DNA of 64,000 bases from Levilactobacillus fuyuanensis (GTDB taxonomy: Bacteria; Bacillota; Bacilli; Lactobacillales; Lactobacillaceae), in assembly GCF_003946395.1 (NCBI RefSeq), contig NZ_RHNZ01000003.1:161333-225332 (forward strand), read 5' to 3'. Below, piece after piece: positions 39,967 to 48,561 of this stretch. The notes beneath the pieces were generated by a model. It worked only from the letters and a program-made list of their open reading frames with translations. It was not told the origin of the DNA and made no database searches. The translations under genes were made by a program, and so were the position numbers. Every line of letters begins with the position of its first letter. Position 1 is the stretch's first letter.

Positions 39967-40824
39967 TTATTCGCTAGTTGTCGCGGTTCCGCTGACGGTC
40001 TTGACGTTACTGTCCGACGTCAGGATTGCCCCGGTAAAGGCATTGACGTGTTTCAGCTGCAAGACGCCCGCGTTACTCCCGCTGTTGGTCTTGACCGCGA
40101 TGACCCAGGTTGGAATATAGACGCTGCTGTTCTTTAAATTAAAGTAACGGGTATAGGCCAGCTTGGTCCACACAATCTTGGTGTTATTGGCGATCTGGTT
40201 ATATTGGTACAGCCAGATCAGCGCCTTACGTTCGGAAATCGTGTCTGTCTTTTCACGCAAGGTCTTCACATCCGTCAAGTACCCCTGCGTGTAGCCGGTC
40301 ACGGTGCCATAGTTCGTCAGGCTAAACCGAATTTCACCGTATTTCGAATAAATCTGTCCGTCCGTCACGCGTTGCGTGTAGACCACCGTATTGCGGCTGG
40401 ACAATTGTTTATTATATTTATACTCGCCGCCGTTCAGAATCAACGTGGCGTTGTTGACGACCGTATCCAAGGCCTTGTCCGGGTGATCGACATCCACACC
40501 GGTAATCGCGGTCTTGAAGGTCGAGGTGAAGGTGCCATCCGTCTGGTAACGGACCGTCTGATCTGACAGCTCCGTTAGCTCACCCTTCACACTATCGTTA
40601 TTACTCGTGGAGACGTAGTACCCCTCACCACTCTGCTTGGACGGGGAATTGAACTTGATGTCGTCCGTCCGCATTTCCTTGATGATCGTCGTATCACTAT
40701 CCGCCGAACGACTGGAGGTGGCATCCGTCTGACCAGTCGTATCGTGTTGAAACGCTGCGAACAGGAATATATCAATTGCAATGAACGCGACTAGAAATAG
40801 CCACTCGATGCGCCGAAAATCCAT
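39967..40824 (-). CDS. walI: WalI (YycI), regulator of WalK
   Basis: A 285-residue single-pass membrane protein: N-terminal TM at about 7-25 (WLFLVAFIAIDIFLFAAF) and an extracellular YycI/YycH-fold domain. TERKALIWLYQYNQI-type SERKALIWLYQY and SVYIPTWVIAVKTNSG are family segments. With WalH it binds and restrains the WalK kinase in the membrane. It lies 26 bases after walH. Confidence 0.92.
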   Translation of the reverse strand: MDFRRIEWLFLVAFIAIDIFLFAAFQHDTTGQTDATSSRSADSDTTIIKEMRTDDIKFNSPSKQSGEGYYVSTSNNDSVKGELTELSDQTVRYQTDGTFTSTFKTAITGVDVDHPDKALDTVVNNATLILNGGEYKYNKQLSSRNTVVYTQRVTDGQIYSKYGEIRFSLTNYGTVTGYTQGYLTDVKTLREKTDTISERKALIWLYQYNQIANNTKIVWTKLAYTRYFNLKNSSVYIPTWVIAVKTNSGSNAGVLQLKHVNAFTGAILTSDSNVKTVSGTATTSE

Positions 40825-40850
40825 GCCAGATTGCCCTCCCTTTCAGCAGA

Positions 40851-42152
40851 TTACTGTTGTTGCTTCAACAGTTGCGTGTAGGTCTTCCAGCTACCGTTAT
40901 AGTGAACGTACCACGTTGGCGTCAGGTTAACGACCTTATCGGATGATGAGGACGTCAGCCACTGATAGCCAATTTGGAGGCTACTGATCTTAGATTTATG
41001 ATAACCAGCAGCGGTCAACTGGTCAATGACGGCCTGAGTCCCTGGCAACGTGACGGATTTCTTATCCGTCGGCACTGGAACCTGCAGGCTATACAGTGAG
41101 AAGTTGTAGCGGCGGACACCCTGTGAGAGCATCTGAATCCGCGCCGCGCCGTAGTTACTCTGATTAAAGATCGGGAACCCTTCGACGAAACTCCGGTAGG
41201 TCACCGTTGAGTTCGCCGAACTGTAGCCGTAGTACCGCAAGTTTTCCATCGGAATCCCAATGGTCTTGACCGCACTATAGCTGGCCTTGAGCGCCTGGCT
41301 AAAGCTCAGTGACGACTGCAGAGCACTGTAATCCTCAAACAACGCGGTCCCTTGCTTGTTGTAGACCGTCAGTTGCCGCGAAGCCCCATCACTATAGATG
41401 GTATTGTCCTTGTTCTTCTTCGCCGAAACGTTGGTCGACTCCCCCTTATTCAGAAGGCGGGTCGTAAAGTAATCGGTCGACTGTTGGTTGACCAGATAGC
41501 TATACGATGGCACGGCCACACCTGACTTGACGTAGGCCGTAGCCGAATCACTCAGCCACTGCATCTTCACGTTGATTCGAAAGAGATTTTCCTTCATAAT
41601 CTTACGAATTGCCGAGGCGTTTGCTGTCTTCACCGCTACTTGATAGACATCTTGGTCCTTATCGTCCAGCAAGTAGATATGGTGATTGTCATTCAACGGC
41701 ACCACGATCCGGGAAAACCGGGTCGCGTGGCTATTCAACGAACTATTGAAGACGGTATTAAACATTTTGACATTGATTGGACTAGCGTAAGACAGCATCA
41801 AGCTACTCTTCCGCGTCAGATAGGTCATATATTCACGCTTGGAGCTGATATTGACCTTATTGACCCGACTAAATTCCCATTTGGACAGTGCTTCACGCAA
41901 CTCGGTGGTCAGATTAACTTTTCGGTTATTCAGGAGTTCCTGATTCCCGTTGGCATCACTGTAAACCACCTGCGTTGGGAGGTAGACATCCTTTTGTGGC
42001 CGGGTACTTAGCTCAGTCGTGGGTGTATTCGAACTACGCTGACGGTTCCGCTCGTACTGCGCCGGATTGGTCCAGATCATCGCGGATAAGACCACGCTGA
42101 CGGTGACCGCAGCGGCCAGTCCCAATGGCAAGAAGGCTTTAGTTATCTTCAT
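40851..42152 (-). CDS. walH: WalH (YycH), regulator of WalK
   Basis: A 433-residue protein starting at ATG 42152 (MKITKAFLPLGLAAAVTVS), which overlaps the end of walK by 14 bases and has GGAGG upstream. The frame is open another 108 bases into walK, but that part is a shadow. N-terminal TM, then an extracellular domain with three-subdomain YycH features (YVHYNGSWKTY at the end). It acts with WalI on WalK. Confidence 0.92.
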   Translation of the reverse strand: MKITKAFLPLGLAAAVTVSVVLSAMIWTNPAQYERNRQRSSNTPTTELSTRPQKDVYLPTQVVYSDANGNQELLNNRKVNLTTELREALSKWEFSRVNKVNISSKREYMTYLTRKSSLMLSYASPINVKMFNTVFNSSLNSHATRFSRIVVPLNDNHHIYLLDDKDQDVYQVAVKTANASAIRKIMKENLFRINVKMQWLSDSATAYVKSGVAVPSYSYLVNQQSTDYFTTRLLNKGESTNVSAKKNKDNTIYSDGASRQLTVYNKQGTALFEDYSALQSSLSFSQALKASYSAVKTIGIPMENLRYYGYSSANSTVTYRSFVEGFPIFNQSNYGAARIQMLSQGVRRYNFSLYSLQVPVPTDKKSVTLPGTQAVIDQLTAAGYHKSKISSLQIGYQWLTSSSSDKVVNLTPTWYVHYNGSWKTYTQLLKQQQ

Positions 42153-43995
42153 CCCAAAGATCCTCCTCCTCGTACGGCTTGTAAGGCAGGGAAATGTAGA
42201 ACGTTGACCCCCGACCTTCGCGACTGTCGACCCAGATTCGTCCACCCAGGAGCTGGACAACTTCTCTGGAAATTGCTAATCCTAGACCAGTCCCACCCTG
42301 GGCCCGTGAACGAGCCTTATCGACCCGGTAGAAACGATCGAAAATCCGGGGAATATCTGCCCGTGGAATCCCGAGGCCTTGGTCAGAGACGCTGAGAATG
42401 ACGTTGTTGTGCGTCTCCAGCAGCCGGCAGGTCACAGTTCCCCCATCTGGGGAGTATTTGATGGCGTTGTTCATTAAGTTATCAAGGACTTGCGTGAACC
42501 GATCGGTGTCGATTTCAACCCAGAGGTCGCGCTTGGTAAAGTCCCGCTTGATGATGTAGGTCTTTTCAGGCCGATCATCCTGCTTCAACATCATGTCGAA
42601 GCGGTCGAGGACGTAGTTAAAGAGTTCATTTAAATTGACCATTTCCAGATCAACCTTTTGCGTCCCGGAATCCATCCGTGACAAGGTCAAGAGGTCGTTG
42701 ATCATCCGAATCATCCGATCAGTTTCTTCTTGTGTGACCTTCAGGAACTTCGGCGCGATCTCAGGATCCTTCCAGGCCCCTTCTGACAGGGATTCAATGT
42801 AGGCCCGCACACTCGTCAACGGCGTCCGCAGTTCATGCGAGACGTTGGAAACGAATTGCTTCCGGTCCTGATCGATCTTCTGTTGTTCGGTGACGTCATG
42901 GAGCACACAGACCAATCCAGAAATGAAGCCAGACTCCCGTTGAATCAAGGAGAAGTAGGCTTGGAGGATCAGGTCGTGTTCTTTAGTAGAAAAGTCCAAG
43001 ACTAAATCGTCCGGATCTTCCAATAGTTCGCGCAACGTATAGTCGTCACGAATGTCTAAGAGATCCAGAATTGATTTACCCACGGCGCTATCGGTTTCCG
43101 TATCCAGAAAACTGGCGGCCGTTTCGTTAATAATTGTGACATTTCCGCGCCGATCGGTGGCAATAACGCCATCGGTCATGTGTGACATCACAGAATCTAG
43201 CCGGCGGCGTTCGGACTCAGTGGATTCCTGAGCCTCTTCCACCCGCACAGACAGGTTATTGACGGCACTGGCCAATTGGCCCAGTTCGTCGGTTCCGTAG
43301 ACCCGCACGTGCCCAGAGTAGTCCCCTCGAGCGATCCGGAGCGTCTGTTTCTTCATTTCATCGATTGGCCGGGTAATTGCCCGGGAAATAATGATGGCCA
43401 TAACCAAACCCAATATGATGGCAACAAACGTTGCGGAGACGTAGATCAGCGTGATTTGATTGATATTTTGATAGACGGAATCGAGACTCGACCGCATGTA
43501 AATAACCCCGACCAATTCGCTGTTGTTGCCCTGGGTGCGAATCAATCGCGTAATTGTCGTGTAGTAACGACTATTATTTTGCGAGTTATAGGTTGTGCGG
43601 ATCACGTCACGGTTGTTATAGATTGAGTTCTTAATGTTATTGTCGGTGGTCTTTTGGCCAACGATCCCTTGGTTATCGACTTCGTTGGTTCCCCGAATGG
43701 TCCCCTTGTTGTCGATGACCCGAATCTGGGCGTTGTTAGTGTTATTGATCTCCGATAAGGTCGATTTAATCTGTTTATCTGATTTGGTCGTATTCGTTGT
43801 CGACAGCTCATCCGACAAGCGGTTCACGATGTACGTTTGCACAACTTGTTGGGATTTGAACGTGTTTAAGTTCTGACGTTCCAGTTGCCGGACAAAGACG
43901 GCACCAACGATCTCCAGCGTTAATAATAGGAGTAGCGCGAAGACCAGCGCGATTTTAAAGTGAATCGACTGGAAAAATTTAATTTTGCTATTCAC
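42139..43995 (-). CDS. walK: WalK sensor histidine kinase
   Basis: A 618-residue kinase controlling cell-wall metabolism. TM1 at about 14-34, extracellular Cache/PAS-like domain to about 180, TM2 at about 182-203, HAMP at about 204-256, cytoplasmic PAS at about 265-370, HisKA with the phospho-acceptor H387 (SHELRTPLTS), and HATPase with NAIKYSPDGG, SDQGLGIP and GTGLGLAIS. All boxes are intact. Transcribed with walR 47 bases upstream. Confidence 0.97.
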   Translation of the reverse strand: MNSKIKFFQSIHFKIALVFALLLLLTLEIVGAVFVRQLERQNLNTFKSQQVVQTYIVNRLSDELSTTNTTKSDKQIKSTLSEINNTNNAQIRVIDNKGTIRGTNEVDNQGIVGQKTTDNNIKNSIYNNRDVIRTTYNSQNNSRYYTTITRLIRTQGNNSELVGVIYMRSSLDSVYQNINQITLIYVSATFVAIILGLVMAIIISRAITRPIDEMKKQTLRIARGDYSGHVRVYGTDELGQLASAVNNLSVRVEEAQESTESERRRLDSVMSHMTDGVIATDRRGNVTIINETAASFLDTETDSAVGKSILDLLDIRDDYTLRELLEDPDDLVLDFSTKEHDLILQAYFSLIQRESGFISGLVCVLHDVTEQQKIDQDRKQFVSNVSHELRTPLTSVRAYIESLSEGAWKDPEIAPKFLKVTQEETDRMIRMINDLLTLSRMDSGTQKVDLEMVNLNELFNYVLDRFDMMLKQDDRPEKTYIIKRDFTKRDLWVEIDTDRFTQVLDNLMNNAIKYSPDGGTVTCRLLETHNNVILSVSDQGLGIPRADIPRIFDRFYRVDKARSRAQGGTGLGLAISREVVQLLGGRIWVDSREGRGSTFYISLPYKPYEEEDLWDEDN

Positions 43996-44042
43996 GAAGT
44001 CACATACTCCTCCAATGCGAGATTTAGCGGTAACCCGCTAGC

Positions 44043-44759
44043 TTAGGCCTGATCGGAATCAGGGTTGCGCAAATAGTAACCGACACCCCGCCGCGTTACC
44101 AACCAGGTTGGGTGACTTGGGCTGTCTTCGATCTTTTCACGCAGACGACGCACCGTGACATCCACGGTCCGCACGTCACCAAAGTAGTCATAGCCCCACA
44201 CCGTTTGCAGCAAGTGTTCCCGGGTCATGACCTGACCAATGTGTTGGGCCAAGTAATGAAGCAATTCGAATTCACGATGGGTCAATTCAATATTGGATCC
44301 TCGCTTAGAAACAGAGTAAGCTTCGGGATGAATCGTTAAGTCACCGATCTCAATGTCTTGGTTTTCAGGTTCTTCGGGTTGGGCGTGCGCTGCAGTATTC
44401 TGCCGCCGCAAGTTGGCTTTAACCCGCGCGACCAGTTCTCGGTTGGAGAATGGCTTGGTCACGTAATCATCGGCTCCTAATTCCAGGCCGAGGACCTTAT
44501 CCAGTTCAGAGTCCTTCGCCGTCACCATAATGATTGGCATATCGTGCTTTTTACGGATCTCCCGGGCAACTTCCAGCCCATCGACCTTAGGCAACATTAA
44601 ATCAAGGATTACCAGATCAGGATCGCCGTCCTCAACCTGTTGGATTGCGGCCTCGCCATCGTAGGCGACGTCCACTTCGTAACCCTCTTTTTCCAAATTA
44701 AACTTCATAATATCAGTAATAGGCTTTTCATCATCGACAACTAGAATTTTTTTAGGCAT
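44043..44759 (-). CDS. walR: WalR response regulator
   Basis: A 238-residue OmpR/PhoB-type regulator. The receiver has D9/D10 (VVDDEKP), the phosphorylation site D53 ([12 protein letters not shown]), T in VTAKDSE and K in [13 protein letters not shown]-terminal winged helix (about 135-232) ends with [13 protein letters not shown]. Together with WalK it controls autolysins and is usually essential. It is the first gene of walRKHI. Confidence 0.97.
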   Translation of the reverse strand: MPKKILVVDDEKPITDIMKFNLEKEGYEVDVAYDGEAAIQQVEDGDPDLVILDLMLPKVDGLEVAREIRKKHDMPIIMVTAKDSELDKVLGLELGADDYVTKPFSNRELVARVKANLRRQNTAAHAQPEEPENQDIEIGDLTIHPEAYSVSKRGSNIELTHREFELLHYLAQHIGQVMTREHLLQTVWGYDYFGDVRTVDVTVRRLREKIEDSPSHPTWLVTRRGVGYYLRNPDSDQA

Positions 44760-45301
44760 AATTAAAAATTTCCTCCTTAAAGGGAAATACAGTCCGATCC
44801 GATAATTGCAGGATTATCGGCAGGCCAGCCATTGGATGTCAAGGTACCATCGTCAACGGGGCCACTACGATTATTGTACGGTTTACGTGTTACTCGTTTA
44901 AAGTCAAGGAATAGTGGATCAGTCATTGTCACCAATCCGGTGTTTTTTAGGTGCGCTGACCGGCCTGATAAGGTTCCAGAGTCGGGAAAACAACGCTACC
45001 TGAATTATAACACATCATGAAGTTTCTTTCAGTTTAGAGCCCAAGCGGGTTTAAGGTGGTGTTAAAGAACTATTTCCCGGGAAATGTTAAAATGTATTAG
45101 ACACATGGGCGTGTTTTGTCCGATTTTGATTTTTTTATTATTCTCGTCCTAACGAATCCATCCCGATTTGGCTTAAAACCAGCTAAATCTCAAAAAAATT
45201 TTTATTTTTTCCAATCGCGTTAAATTCCCGGTAAATTAGGGGATTGGCGGCATAAAATAACCAATTTTTTGAATAAAAATCAACTTTTTTTCAAAAAGGG
45301 G
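44760..45301. other. Long divergent intergenic region between walR and tRNA-Lys
   Basis: About 540 bases. It holds the walR promoter on the minus strand (not pinned down), an AT-rich block at 45110-45300 and the Noc-box-like palindrome at 45072-45085. I see no coding frame worth calling. Confidence 0.5.
45072..45085. promoter_or_regulatory. Noc-binding-site-like palindrome
   Basis: ATTTCCCGGGAAAT, an exact match to the described Bacillus Noc binding consensus. Noc is the ParB paralogue that couples nucleoid occlusion to the membrane. The site is intergenic upstream of walR. Inference: Noc binding; a chance palindrome is possible but unlikely at 14 of 14. Confidence 0.55.
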
Positions 45302-45330
45302 TTGCACACCCCTAATCCTCATGATATGAT
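45302..45330 (+). promoter_or_regulatory. Promoter of tRNA-Lys
   Basis: -35 TTGCAC (45302-45307) and -10 TATGAT (45325-45330), 17 bases apart, about 49 bases upstream of the mature tRNA. Confidence 0.75.
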
Positions 45331-45378
45331 AGTTCTCGTTGATATGGAAGACATACAACAGCAACAAATCAATCACAT

Positions 45379-45451
45379 GGGCAGTTAGCTCAGCTGGCAG
45401 AGCAACGGACTCTTAATCCGTGGGTCCAGGGTTCGATCCCCTGACTGCCCA
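45379..45451 (+). tRNA. tRNA-Lys (anticodon CTT)
   Basis: Full cloverleaf: acceptor GGGCAGT/ACTGCCC, D arm GCTC/GAGC, anticodon stem ACGGA/TCCGT with loop CTCTTAA (anticodon CTT), and T arm CAGGG-TTCGATC-CCCTG. The discriminator is A; CCA is not encoded. It has its own promoter and terminator and runs opposite to the wal operon. Confidence 0.97.
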
Positions 45452-45457
45452 TAACTA

Positions 45458-45506
45458 CTAATCAGCTTTCACGAAGACATCTTCGTGGTTGCTGATTTTT
45501 TTGTGT
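45458..45506 (+). terminator. Terminator of tRNA-Lys
   Basis: Arms AATCAGC...CACGAAG and CTTCGTG...GCTGATT followed by TTTTTTT. Confidence 0.88.
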
Positions 45507-45669
45507 CTTCAATTTATAAATATCCGTTTTTGTTATGTTTATTCAGTTTGCATTGCTGGCCCAGAACCCATCTTGCTAGCAGCGGTTCTTCTGTCCATCC
45601 GTTAGCCTCCCCCTCATGCTTTTAGTATACTTAAAGTAAGCCATAACTAAATAGTAGGAGGAGCTTAAC

Positions 45670-45984
45670 ATGAACGACCAACCCTTTTCAACAAATATGC
45701 TGACCTTAGAAGTTCTCGACGCCATCTGTGACCGCTTGGGGATTCGGCCTAGCGCTTTGATTTTTCTCGACCACGATTTTTCTAATGACGAGATTACTGC
45801 ATTGGAGACCTATTTGACACAACACTCGCTCGGCCGCGTTAAGACAACGCTAACTGATCTCACTGCCCAACTTCTCACGATCAAGCCAACTTTCACGCCA
45901 GAGACCGCGCAGACGATCGCTCGTGAGCTTTGCACCGCCTGGCTTCAGGAAGACCGCTACACCCAGACATTAACACTGGCCTAA
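45670..45984 (+). CDS. Small protein with a half Cro/C1-like HTH motif
   Basis: A 104-residue protein with an excellent TAGGAGGAG ribosome binding site. Residues about 11-33 (LEVLDAICDRLGIRPSALIF) look like helices 4-5 of an Xre/Cro-type HTH, but the preceding DNA-recognition helices are missing. The start is well supported, so it seems to be a natural short form rather than a misannotated start. The rest is helical with no family I recognise. Whether it binds DNA is doubtful; it may act as a protein partner. Confidence 0.6.
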   Translation: MNDQPFSTNMLTLEVLDAICDRLGIRPSALIFLDHDFSNDEITALETYLTQHSLGRVKTTLTDLTAQLLTIKPTFTPETAQTIARELCTAWLQEDRYTQTLTLA

Positions 45985-46207
45985 GCGCACTCGGCATCTA
46001 CCTTTGAGGTGACTATTATTTTTTCTTTTTACTATGAGAAAATGACAGTTGCCCTTTTTATTTGTCCTTTTGTACCCAAGTTATCTGGACTTCTGACAAT
46101 TAAGGTACTAAAGTAGTTTTGTATTTACATATTAATCGACCGGCGTAACTGACCAATAACTGGCTGTTAACGCCCCGCCATTTTACATAGAGAGGCCTGG
46201 TTTTACG

Positions 46208-47209
46208 ATGAAGTACCATCTATTAGGAATATTAAGCTGTCTCGTCTTGCTGGGGAGTGTTCCGGCAGCTGCCGCGACGAAGAACCCCACCCCCACGACC
46301 AAGTACCGTTACGCCACTAAGAAGGCGTCCGTCTACACCAAGTCTACGAGCAAATATTACCGTTCCGTCTGGAACAACGCACGGTCGACTTGGAATAAGA
46401 AGAAAGTCTTCAAGTGGTCGACCACGAAGAATAAGCAATCGCGGTCATACGTGACCACCGTCAGCAAGAAGACCGGGATCTGGACCAACGCCACAGGAAT
46501 GGCTTACAACGGCAAGTCCTTTGATAAGAAGGGCAATCAGACTGGTGCTGGCATGTACCTCAACCGGACCGTGCTGAAGAAATACAAATACAACAAGGCA
46601 CAGCGAACCAATGTGGCCATTCACGAGCTCGGGCACGGCCTGGGACTCGGGCACAACGCGGCCAAATCCGTCAGTGTTATGGGCCCAACTAACCGGAAAT
46701 ACACGATTCGGAACTGTGATGTTCGTGGCGTTAGGAAGGCCTATTCGACGCCAGCCAAGACCCGTGACACGCTGGCTTCATCTGCTAAACCAGAACTAGA
46801 AGTTGACCACATCAAGGATTATTCCAACGGAATTAGCGGCGTTCAAAATATCAAGCGGACCGCAAGTGTCATTGTCGAAGGTGAAATCATCAAGAGCGTC
46901 AGTCATCACAAGGCGCCCAAGAACTACTACACGACCCAAACGATGCGGATTGACCACCACTTTAAGGGCAAGACCGGTAAAACCATTACCTTCACGCAAG
47001 GGGGCACCAAGAACATGGCCGTGGCCGAGAGTGAGATTCTTCCTAAGAATGAAGAAATCGTGGTCATGCTGGCCAAGAATGTCAATGGCAACTACTACGT
47101 CATCAACGATGGGCAAGGGATGTTCGTGGATACCCACAAGAATAACGGTCATGAGCTATTCGAACACGTCTCAGACCACAACATTTATACAGAAGATATG
47201 CTCCATTAA
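46208..47209 (+). CDS. Secreted matrixin-like zinc metalloprotease
   Basis: A 333-residue protein with signal peptide 1-22. It has an M10-type zinc motif HELGHGLGLGH (H139, E140, H143, H149) followed by a Met-turn SVSVMGP about 8 residues on. The N-terminal mature part is Lys/Tyr/Thr-rich. A C-terminal domain of about 150 residues (VIVEGEIIKSVSHHKAPKNY, then GKTITFTQGG) may bind substrate or the wall. No prodomain cysteine switch is seen. Lactobacilli encode few such proteases; substrate unknown. Confidence 0.8.
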   Translation: MKYHLLGILSCLVLLGSVPAAAATKNPTPTTKYRYATKKASVYTKSTSKYYRSVWNNARSTWNKKKVFKWSTTKNKQSRSYVTTVSKKTGIWTNATGMAYNGKSFDKKGNQTGAGMYLNRTVLKKYKYNKAQRTNVAIHELGHGLGLGHNAAKSVSVMGPTNRKYTIRNCDVRGVRKAYSTPAKTRDTLASSAKPELEVDHIKDYSNGISGVQNIKRTASVIVEGEIIKSVSHHKAPKNYYTTQTMRIDHHFKGKTGKTITFTQGGTKNMAVAESEILPKNEEIVVMLAKNVNGNYYVINDGQGMFVDTHKNNGHELFEHVSDHNIYTEDMLH

Positions 47210-47211
47210 TC

Positions 47212-47256
47212 AAAACCGACGACTGCGGGAATTCTCCCTAAGTCGCCGGTTTTATT
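47212..47256 (+). terminator. Terminator of the metalloprotease gene
   Basis: Imperfect arms AAAACCG-CGACT and AGTCG-CGGTTTT, T-rich on the right. Confidence 0.65.
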
Positions 47257-47371
47257 GGTTTTAATGTTCATTTTATAAGCGATCTTGTATACAGTTTGAC
47301 GTATAAAGCGGTTAAACATTGACTTAGTTGTCAAACTTCCGTAGTGTGAAGGCTAAACTAGGAGGCTAACG

Positions 47372-47974
47372 ATGAACAAACTAACCCTAGGCATATTTGT
47401 CGCTGTGATTCTCGTGGGCACCGGTGCCGGCCTAACGTTTAAGGCCAGTACAGCCAGCGCGCCCTTCACCGTTACCAAAGTCCAATACAATGGTCACACC
47501 CACAAGCTCCTTCTCAAGACGAAATCCGCGCGCGCTCAGAACCTCAAGGTCACCTACAAAGGGAAGACCATTGCGCAATCATCCCGCGCCTCTAAGCACC
47601 ACCACTTCAAGGTCAAATTCCGCGGCTACGGCACCTTCAAGGTCACCAATGGTCATCTAACCAAGAAGGTCGCTGCCAAGCGTTACGCGACCGCTAAGCC
47701 GGTTCTCCAGTCCGCTAAGACCCCCGCTGGCCAACAAAACTGGCAACCCACGGTCAAGGTCCCCGTACATAGCAAGGTCATCCTTAAATTCCGGGGGAAG
47801 GTCTATCACGCCGATGCACAAGCCAAACACCAGGTGACGTTTAAAGTTCCCGTTAGGACCCGTTCGTCCGATCAGGCCTTTCGTCAGGAACAAGTCACGT
47901 TGACTGCTAAGCAGCCCCATAAGAAGACTAGTAAGCTCCTTCAACGCAAGATTGGTCTCGACTTTCCTGCCTAA
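47372..47974 (+). CDS. Secreted basic protein of unknown function
   Basis: A 200-residue protein. The signal peptide or anchor (KLTLGIFVAVILVGTGAGL) is followed by a Lys/His-rich beta-type sequence with recurring VK.F.G and KVTYKGK motifs that resemble tandem small Ig-like strands seen in lactobacillus surface proteins. ATG follows GGAGG. No enzyme motif. It sits next to the metalloprotease gene in the same orientation. Confidence 0.6.
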   Translation: MNKLTLGIFVAVILVGTGAGLTFKASTASAPFTVTKVQYNGHTHKLLLKTKSARAQNLKVTYKGKTIAQSSRASKHHHFKVKFRGYGTFKVTNGHLTKKVAAKRYATAKPVLQSAKTPAGQQNWQPTVKVPVHSKVILKFRGKVYHADAQAKHQVTFKVPVRTRSSDQAFRQEQVTLTAKQPHKKTSKLLQRKIGLDFPA

Positions 47975-48015
47975 ACTAAAAAACAGCTACCTCTAAAAGA
48001 TAACTGCAGATCACT

Positions 48016-48252
48016 TCAACGCGAGTGGTAGCGCCGAATCGCCTCAAACAGGTCGATCACGGCGAATAAACTGATGAATCCACCCACACTCTTTAAAATT
48101 AAAAGACCATAACTTAACCAGAATAATTGCCCCTGTGACAGATAATCGATGGTACCCTTGGCTAAAACCACGGGAACCAGCATGCATAAGAATATTTCTA
48201 ATAGGTCAACCGTTTGCACAACTTGATCTCGCAAGATTTTTTGAAAACTCAC
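48016..48252 (-). CDS. Small two-TM membrane protein
   Basis: A 78-residue protein from GTG 48252 (preceded by GGAGG) rather than the upstream ATG 48285. Two hydrophobic segments (LLEIFLCMLVPVVLAKG and LFWLSYGLLILKSVGGFISLFAVI) end with a basic tail RRYHSR. Not recognised. It may be a partner in transport or signalling, but nothing in the context tells. Confidence 0.5.
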   Translation of the reverse strand: MSFQKILRDQVVQTVDLLEIFLCMLVPVVLAKGTIDYLSQGQLFWLSYGLLILKSVGGFISLFAVIDLFEAIRRYHSR

Positions 48253-48435
48253 TGCGCAGCCTCCTCCAGGTCGGACCCACCCCATTTAGTTGTCGATTTG
48301 CCGCCGACTGACGTCAACGTTCCCCCAAATCAACGACCAAAACGGTTCCCCGAGGTCCTCCTTGGTCTCATAGTACCACAAACTAATCGCTAACTGATTA
48401 GTTTTCTGATACAACTATTTTCAAGCTTAAAAACA

Positions 48436-48478
48436 AAAAAAGCCGCCCGCAATTTTGCGGCACAGCTTTCTCAGATAG
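48436..48478 (-). terminator. Probable terminator of oppA
   Basis: Compact hairpin CCGCAATTTTGCGG inside a weaker AGC/GCT stem, with AAAAACAAAAAAAG on the left (U-rich on the minus strand). Confidence 0.6.
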
Positions 48479-48561
48479 GGGTTGGATTTCACTTGGTGAG
48501 TGGGGTCTCTCGGGGCGAACACTCACGGCTCTTGTTGCTTTGTGGCTGTTACATTCTCAGC

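Noticed and set aside
44832..45020. 62-codon frame upstream of walR
   Set aside because: No start signal and no similarity; the region is the walR promoter side.
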